NCBI GenBank assembly: GCA_938075415.1
Contig: CALJHC010000035.1
Coordinates: 1-59,206 of the forward strand
Reading direction: 5' to 3'
DNA: 59,206 nucleotides
DNA from: an uncultured Rubripirellula sp.
Lineage (GTDB): Bacteria > Planctomycetota > Planctomycetia > Pirellulales > Pirellulaceae
Part shown: positions 55,012-59,206 of the stretch, piece by piece
How the letters are laid out: each line of letters begins with the position of its first letter
Numbering within the stretch: position 1 is the first letter of the stretch
The notes under the pieces: model-generated
Databases searched by the model: none
The model's input: the letters and a program-made list of their open reading frames with translations, nothing else
What the model was told of the DNA's origin: nothing
Translations under genes and position numbers: made by a program

Positions 55012-55541
55012 TCAAATTTGCTGAGTATGAGTTGATTTGCCAGTACGTCTGCCGACAGGTGATCAGGGCCGATGCCTTGTCCAAAACTCCCTTTGATCAT
55101 TGGATCGCTCGCCGTTCACCAGTCGCCGACAAATGACGGACACACCTTGCCGAGAGGTACCTTTGGTTGGTGGGTGAGCAATGGATGTCGGGTGGGAATC
55201 GACTGCGGCCCCTCTGGCTCGGATCGATTGGTGGGTGGGCAATGCCTCTCGGGTGGGAATCGACTGCGGCCCCTCAGGCTCCTATCGATTGAAAACGGCA
55301 TCATTGAAGCCTAGTGGATAGTCCTAACTAGTCAAGGTTTCTTTCGGTATCCAAGCCTAGCAAAACGTGCCTTTCTCGGGGTTTTAGCAGCGAATACACC
55401 AACTGACTTGGCCTGCTCCGATAAAGATCCTACAGGTCAACTGTTGCGCATTGGTGCAATCAGCCCTAAAAGGCGACTAATCCAACCAGTCGTCCGAATC
55501 AAAACCTGCCTCACTGCCCGAGAGAGGCTCCCCACCGGCAA
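55012..55541. other. 0.53-kb upstream region of the secretin operon
   Basis: No gene. It contains a 61-bp imperfect tandem duplication at 55167-55290. Confidence 0.55.
55167..55290. repeat. 61-bp imperfect tandem duplication
   Basis: Two adjacent 61-bp units both start TTGGTGGGTG and share GGGTGGGAATCGACTGCGGC; they differ at about eight positions. Confidence 0.85.
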
Positions 55542-55660
55542 CCCCCGTGTGGTCAAAAAACTCAGTCGACGCTCCGACACCTCAAAAAACGAGGTTTCCT
55601 GAGCACGGGTGCCAAGCATCTCATCCGACCTGACATGCATGTTGACGTCGGCAATAACTC
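55542..55660 (+). mobile_element. Solitary left end of the insertion sequence family (fragment D)
   Basis: CCCCGTGTGGTCAAAAAACT begins a stretch that matches the leader of the insertion inside copy A (37829-37950) over about 100 bp, including GAGCACGGGTGCCAAGCATC. It stops near 55660 without transposase sequence. Confidence 0.6.
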
Positions 55661-55994
55661 ATGCGGCCCAAATCAGGAGAAAGTTTGAGAGTGCAGGCAA
55701 CACCAGAACGAACCGGCGATCTGCTTCCACCTGGAAGTCATCCCCAAAGTACGGTTAACCCCGTGGGGTCAAAAAACTCAGCCGAGCACTCAACGCTGCA
55801 TAAAGGCGACTTCCAAACGTTTGACGGGCCTACATCTAAGCCGAACCGACGTGCTGTCGAGGGCGGTAATGTTTCTGCGATCGTTATAACCGGAACGAAG
55901 GCAAGCCTCGATCGCTCACAGGATCGGTCACGCAGCTTTACATTTCGCTTTACACTAATGATCGTCTCGGGTTTTCCGAATCCCTGAGACGCCG

Positions 55995-57100
55995 ATGAAA
56001 TTCGCCCTGCAACCGTGGCAGTTGATGCTGATCATGCTTGCCGGCTGGATCAATCGACAACAACCAGAAGTCATTGAGTACCTTCGTATCGAGAATGCCG
56101 TTCTCAAAGAGAAGCTCGGAAAGAAACGAATTTTGCTGACCGATGAGCAGTGATGTCGATTGGCCGTCAAAGGCGGGGTACTGGGACGCAAACAACTCGA
56201 GCAGGTCGGCACGCTATTCACCCCCGACACGATCCTACGATGGCACCTCCAATTGGTTGACAAAAAGTGGGACTACTCCGATCGAAAACAGAGGACAACC
56301 GGTCGACCAAGAACGCGGCCGGAGATCGTCGACTTGACCGTGAAGTTCGCTAAAGAGAACCCGACCTGGGGCTACGACCGTATCAGCGGTGCGCTATCGA
56401 ACGTTGGCTCCCACATCTGCGACTCCACCATTGGCAACATCCTCAAAGCCCACGGCATCGAACCAGCGCCGGATCGCAAACGCACGGGATCGTGGGCGAC
56501 ATTCATGAAGTCGCATTGGGACGTGATGGCTTCGATCGACCTCACGACTGTTGAAGTATCGACCTCACGACTGTTGAAGTCTGGACAACGAGTGGCCTGA
56601 CAACGTTCTATTTTGCTCTTTGTCATGGAGCTTAAAACCCGCCGCGTCGCCTTTGCGGGCTGCACCACTAATCCGAACGAAGCGTGGATGAAAACGGTGG
56701 CACTCGAGCTTACCAACCATGAAGATGGTTTCCTCAAGAGCAAGAAGTACTTAATCATGGATCGCGATGCGACTTTCAGCAAGTCGTTCCGTGATTGCCT
56801 GCGACGCGAGGGCGTGAAGCCAGTACGCCTGGCACCGCGAACCCCGAACTTGAATGCACAGTTAGAAAGATTCTTTGGATCTCTGAAAACTGAGTGTCTT
56901 CACAAACTGATTCTCTTTGGCGAGAAAGCGACGCGCAGAGCTGTTCGAGCTTTCCTCGTCATTATCACACAGAACGAAATCATCAAGGTTTGGGCAACGA
57001 GCCCATCGTGCCGATGGATCGACCGCCTGACATGGATGCCACAATTGAAACGACCGAGCGTCTTGGTGGCTTACTTCGGTCGTATCGACGCGCTGCTTAG
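55995..57100 (+). pseudogene. DDE (integrase-core) transposase, copy C
   Basis: Begins MKFALQPWQLMLIMLAGWIN. Helical N-terminal part with a LRIENAVLKEKLGKKRILLT coiled coil, then PTWGYDRISGALSNVGSHIC (the HTH_21-like segment before integrase cores). The DDE core follows: ASIDLTTVEV, LIMDRDATFS and NLNAQLERFFGSLKTE. The end is RLGGLLRSYRRAA-stop. Broken by a TGA at 56151, a 23-bp duplication at 56536-56581 that shifts the frame, another shift near 56610 and one near 56960. Confidence 0.88.
56536..56581 (+). repeat. 23-bp tandem duplication inside the transposase
   Basis: TCGACCTCACGACTGTTGAA plus GTA/GTC occurs twice in direct succession. The unit is not a multiple of 3 and breaks the frame right after the first catalytic Asp motif. 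Confidence 0.92.
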
Positions 57101-57305
57101 TTCGGCAGTTTTCACGCGATCCGCACCGCCTTGGTCTAAAAACGGTGGTGTGATGTCTGCTGCGCAGTGCCGCCGTTTTCGATCACTTTTTAGCCAGCGC
57201 CGCTCATCTGGACTCAATTTCGACCGAAATCCGGGCCACCTTAAAAGATGAATCATCGGAATCCGTCGGCCAAAGTCCTCGTTTTAGCTTTTTGACCCCA
57301 CGGGG

Positions 57306-57669
57306 TAGTCATTGACCTGTCGATGCCGCCGAGCTTTTTTTGCGGGAGGGACTTGATGGCATCGCAGCGCGATAGGCTCACCCGCCCAAAGGCAAGAAAA
57401 TACTGCTGCGTATCAACTAAACGGTTACTGCAGAACGATTTAGGCTCTTTCTAATGGGAAATGATGGCGATCGCGGCTTAGTCGCTTGGAGATGTGTTCT
57501 TTCCACTCGCAAGCATGATGCTGCGATCTGAGTTTTCGCGTCGTTAAGTCTTATCCTAGTCAGATTTGTCGAATATACTTCGACGCGACGGTTTCTTCCC
57601 CCGCCACTTTCCAGAATAGGTACATGCAGCCCGAGCTTTCTTTTTGTGATAAGCCGTGCTTTCGAATCG
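57306..57669. other. 0.36-kb upstream region of the PEP-CTERM gene
   Basis: No gene, repeat or strong hairpin was recognised. The promoter of the following gene presumably lies here. Confidence 0.45.
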
Positions 57670-58791
57670 ATGTCAACCAACGCTGTCCACCGTCGAACGC
57701 TTCTCGGGAGCTGCTTGCTCATAGGACTCTTGGGTTGGTTGCAGCATCTCCCCGCGTCATACGCTGATTTCACTTTTGGAACCGGGGTAGACCAGTTTAC
57801 GATCTCTACCGTCTCGATCGCTGATTTGAGCAACACCTCTGACATCGAAACCACCTATACAGGAATCGGTGCGCAGAGTCTGGGGGCCGTTGCTTACCAG
57901 TACGAGATGTCCAAGTACGAGATCACGCGTGGCATGATTAATCAGTACAACAATCAAAACGGTAGCGACCGTGATGTGACGATGTACCTGTACACGCCGG
58001 CCGACTCAAATGACACACTTTATTCGTCAGATTCTTATGTTAACGGCGATAGCAACCAAGGATTCAAAGACACGCTTCCAGCAACGGGGATAAGCTACAT
58101 TGAGGCAACGCAGTTTGTAAATTGGCTGAACACCAGCTCGGGCTATTCCGCCGCATACAACCTCAACACAAACGGGCAAGCCAATTGGCAATTATGGGAC
58201 GTCAATCAATGGTCGATATCCGATGCGGGCTATGATGCATCGGATCCTTATCGTAACGCAAACGCCAATTTCTTTTTAATGAATGCGGATGAAGCTTACA
58301 AAGCAGCATTCTACGACACCAACTCAACCAGCTATTTTGATTACACCGTGGGCAGTGATACAGCGCCGACCTCCTACGATGGTACCGCTGGTGTTTTTCA
58401 GGGAACGGATGCCGACAAGATCGTAAAAGGTGGCAATGTACGGTACCTTGTCGAAACCGATCAAACCGGAGGTACCAGTCAGTATGGTGTGATGTCACTT
58501 GGCGGAAGTGCTGGCGATATGATCGAAACGACTGACGGCATCAAGTACAACCTCTTTGGTGGAACACTTGCCCATACCAGCATCGCCGAGACGTACGCGC
58601 ATAGCTCATCTCTCATCAAGTCGTATAACATTGACGCGACAGAGCTTTCCTCTCAAGGCTTTCGAATCGTCAGTACATTGCAATCACCAGCACCGATCCC
58701 TGAACCCAGCACCGCGATCGCGATGGGCTTACTCGGCATCGTAGGCTTGGCAGGTAACCGTCGACGTCGTCGTCAAGGATCTGTTGCTTAG
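57670..58791 (+). CDS. PEP-CTERM protein with SUMF1/FGE-like fold
   Basis: A 373-residue secreted protein from the ATG at 57670 (a GTG 24 bp upstream is the alternative). Signal peptide about 1-33 (TLLGSCLLIGLLGWLQHLPASYA). The body has the pattern of formylglycine-generating-enzyme-like domains: VAYQYEMSKYEITRGMINQY, GISYIEATQFVNWLNTSSGY, YDGTAGVFQG, GVMSLGGSAGDMIE and SSQGFRIVS. It contains no cysteine after the signal peptide, so it lacks the active-site Cys pair of true FGE and is probably a C-type-lectin-like binding or structural protein. It ends with a PEP-CTERM tail: PIPEPST, a hydrophobic segment, then GNRRRRRQGSVA. Confidence 0.9.
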   Translation: MSTNAVHRRTLLGSCLLIGLLGWLQHLPASYADFTFGTGVDQFTISTVSIADLSNTSDIETTYTGIGAQSLGAVAYQYEMSKYEITRGMINQYNNQNGSDRDVTMYLYTPADSNDTLYSSDSYVNGDSNQGFKDTLPATGISYIEATQFVNWLNTSSGYSAAYNLNTNGQANWQLWDVNQWSISDAGYDASDPYRNANANFFLMNADEAYKAAFYDTNSTSYFDYTVGSDTAPTSYDGTAGVFQGTDADKIVKGGNVRYLVETDQTGGTSQYGVMSLGGSAGDMIETTDGIKYNLFGGTLAHTSIAETYAHSSSLIKSYNIDATELSSQGFRIVSTLQSPAPIPEPSTAIAMGLLGIVGLAGNRRRRRQGSVA

Positions 58792-59015
58792 CATACTCAC
58801 CAAGGCCACCCGTACCCACTGTTTCCATCGTCTCACGTAACCCTCGATCACTTGCATGATGGATCGAACCTTGCTCGTCAAGTCTGGTCACACGTGAGAC
58901 GAATCGCTGCCTGGTTTTCTTAGCCACTCCCAGCTCCACCGTCAGTCCGACCGGCGTTGTCTGTTAACCACTGTGTCACGGCCCAGCACAGAGCGTGAGA
59001 GTCTGTGGCCAGAGA
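58735..59015. repeat. Segment duplicated at 49609-49900
   Basis: The end of the PEP-CTERM gene and about 220 bp after it are similar to 49609-49900, at roughly 75-80% identity by eye. Confidence 0.7.
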
Positions 59016-59206
59016 GACAAAAACCGGCTCGCACGCCTTGGGCATGTGACGCCTGCACGTCTCTCACAGATCATGGGGATGTTGCATCTGGCTCCTGAGA
59101 TTCCGGAGGCGTTTCTGTTCTTGCCTCGTGTGGACGAAGGCCGTGATCGTGTGACCGAGCGTGACGTGCGGCGTGTGATGGGGAGTTTGGACTGGGACGA
59201 GCAGAG
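58995..59206 (+). CDS. Partial helix-turn-helix-type protein at the window edge
   Basis: An open plus frame from a possible GTG at 58995 to the end. It reads RDKNRLARLGHVTPARLSQI, MGMLHLAPEIPEAFLFLPRV and DEGRDRVTERDVRRVMGSLD. The G.VT.AR.SQIM.ML.LAP pattern is that of small HTH proteins often found beside site-specific recombinases in planctomycetes. The true start may differ, since the 5' part overlaps the duplicated segment. It may be a remnant. Confidence 0.5.
   Translation, partial: MRVCGQRDKNRLARLGHVTPARLSQIMGMLHLAPEIPEAFLFLPRVDEGRDRVTERDVRRVMGSLDWDEQ

Larger units (their letters stand above)
55759..57305 (+). mobile_element. Insertion sequence copy C, full length but inactive
   Basis: Ends CCCCGTGGGGTCAAAAAACT (55759) and AGCTTTTTGACCCCACGGGG (57286-57305) are inverted repeats matching at 18 of 20 positions, giving a 1547-bp element. 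Each end itself contains the palindrome CCCCGTGGGG. It holds one transposase pseudogene, a leader of about 235 bp and a 3' tail of about 205 bp. No clear target-site duplication could be read at the junctions. Confidence 0.85.

Overview
The window looks like chromosomal DNA of a marine planctomycete of the Rhodopirellula/Pirellulales type. Three things point there: large secreted sulfatase, sialidase and esterase modules; PEP-CTERM proteins; and a giant surface protein whose N-terminus carries an arginine-rich stretch plus an LxxRxxL motif of the LEPR-XLL kind. Coding is split between strands, many genes have weak ribosome binding sites, and base composition is close to 50% G+C by eye.

Layout. 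1-4718 (minus) is the N-terminal part of a giant repetitive surface protein that runs off the left edge. 5983-12486 (minus) encodes one 2167-residue protein fusing sulfatase, sialidase, sialate O-acetylesterase and a second sulfatase. It lies 55 bp downstream of an O-antigen ligase-like membrane protein (12542-14719, minus). From there to 26804 is an exopolysaccharide-type locus: a Wzz-like protein and a secreted companion on plus, a 1664-residue TPR membrane protein and a BY-kinase on minus, and an AraC-family regulator on plus. A 17-bp box (TTGCGCRRWTTGCATAR) occurs once in the ligase/Wzz divergent region and three times in the kinase/AraC divergent region, so I propose it as the regulator's operator. 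Under that model the fused glycan-degrading enzyme belongs to the same regulon.

26805-36832 holds cutC, a trypsin-like PEP-CTERM protease, a small membrane protein, a WD40/TolB-like propeller protein and a pilin-like membrane protein, separated by long gene-poor stretches. 36891-57305 contains three decayed copies (A, B, C) of one DDE insertion sequence plus solitary ends. Its terminal repeats are themselves palindromic (CCCCGTGGGG). Copy A is interrupted by about 1.3 kb carrying a membrane-protein gene, copy B has an internal deletion, and copy C has a stop, frameshifts and a 23-bp duplication. At two sites the right end of this element supplies the in-frame stop of a truncated neighbouring gene. 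Between the copies lie a CehA/McbA-type PHP metallohydrolase, a class-C beta-lactamase-like serine hydrolase, a translationally coupled three-gene set including an unrecognised 35-codon gene, and an operon of a secretin-N-domain protein with an EF-hand/P-domain protein. The window ends with an FGE-like (SUMF1-fold) PEP-CTERM protein and the start of a probable DNA-binding protein.

A genome-level feature is the abundance of near-perfect short tandem duplications, 8-23 bp and one of 61 bp. They are usually a multiple of 3 inside genes and often not elsewhere, which suggests an active slippage or tandem-duplication process.
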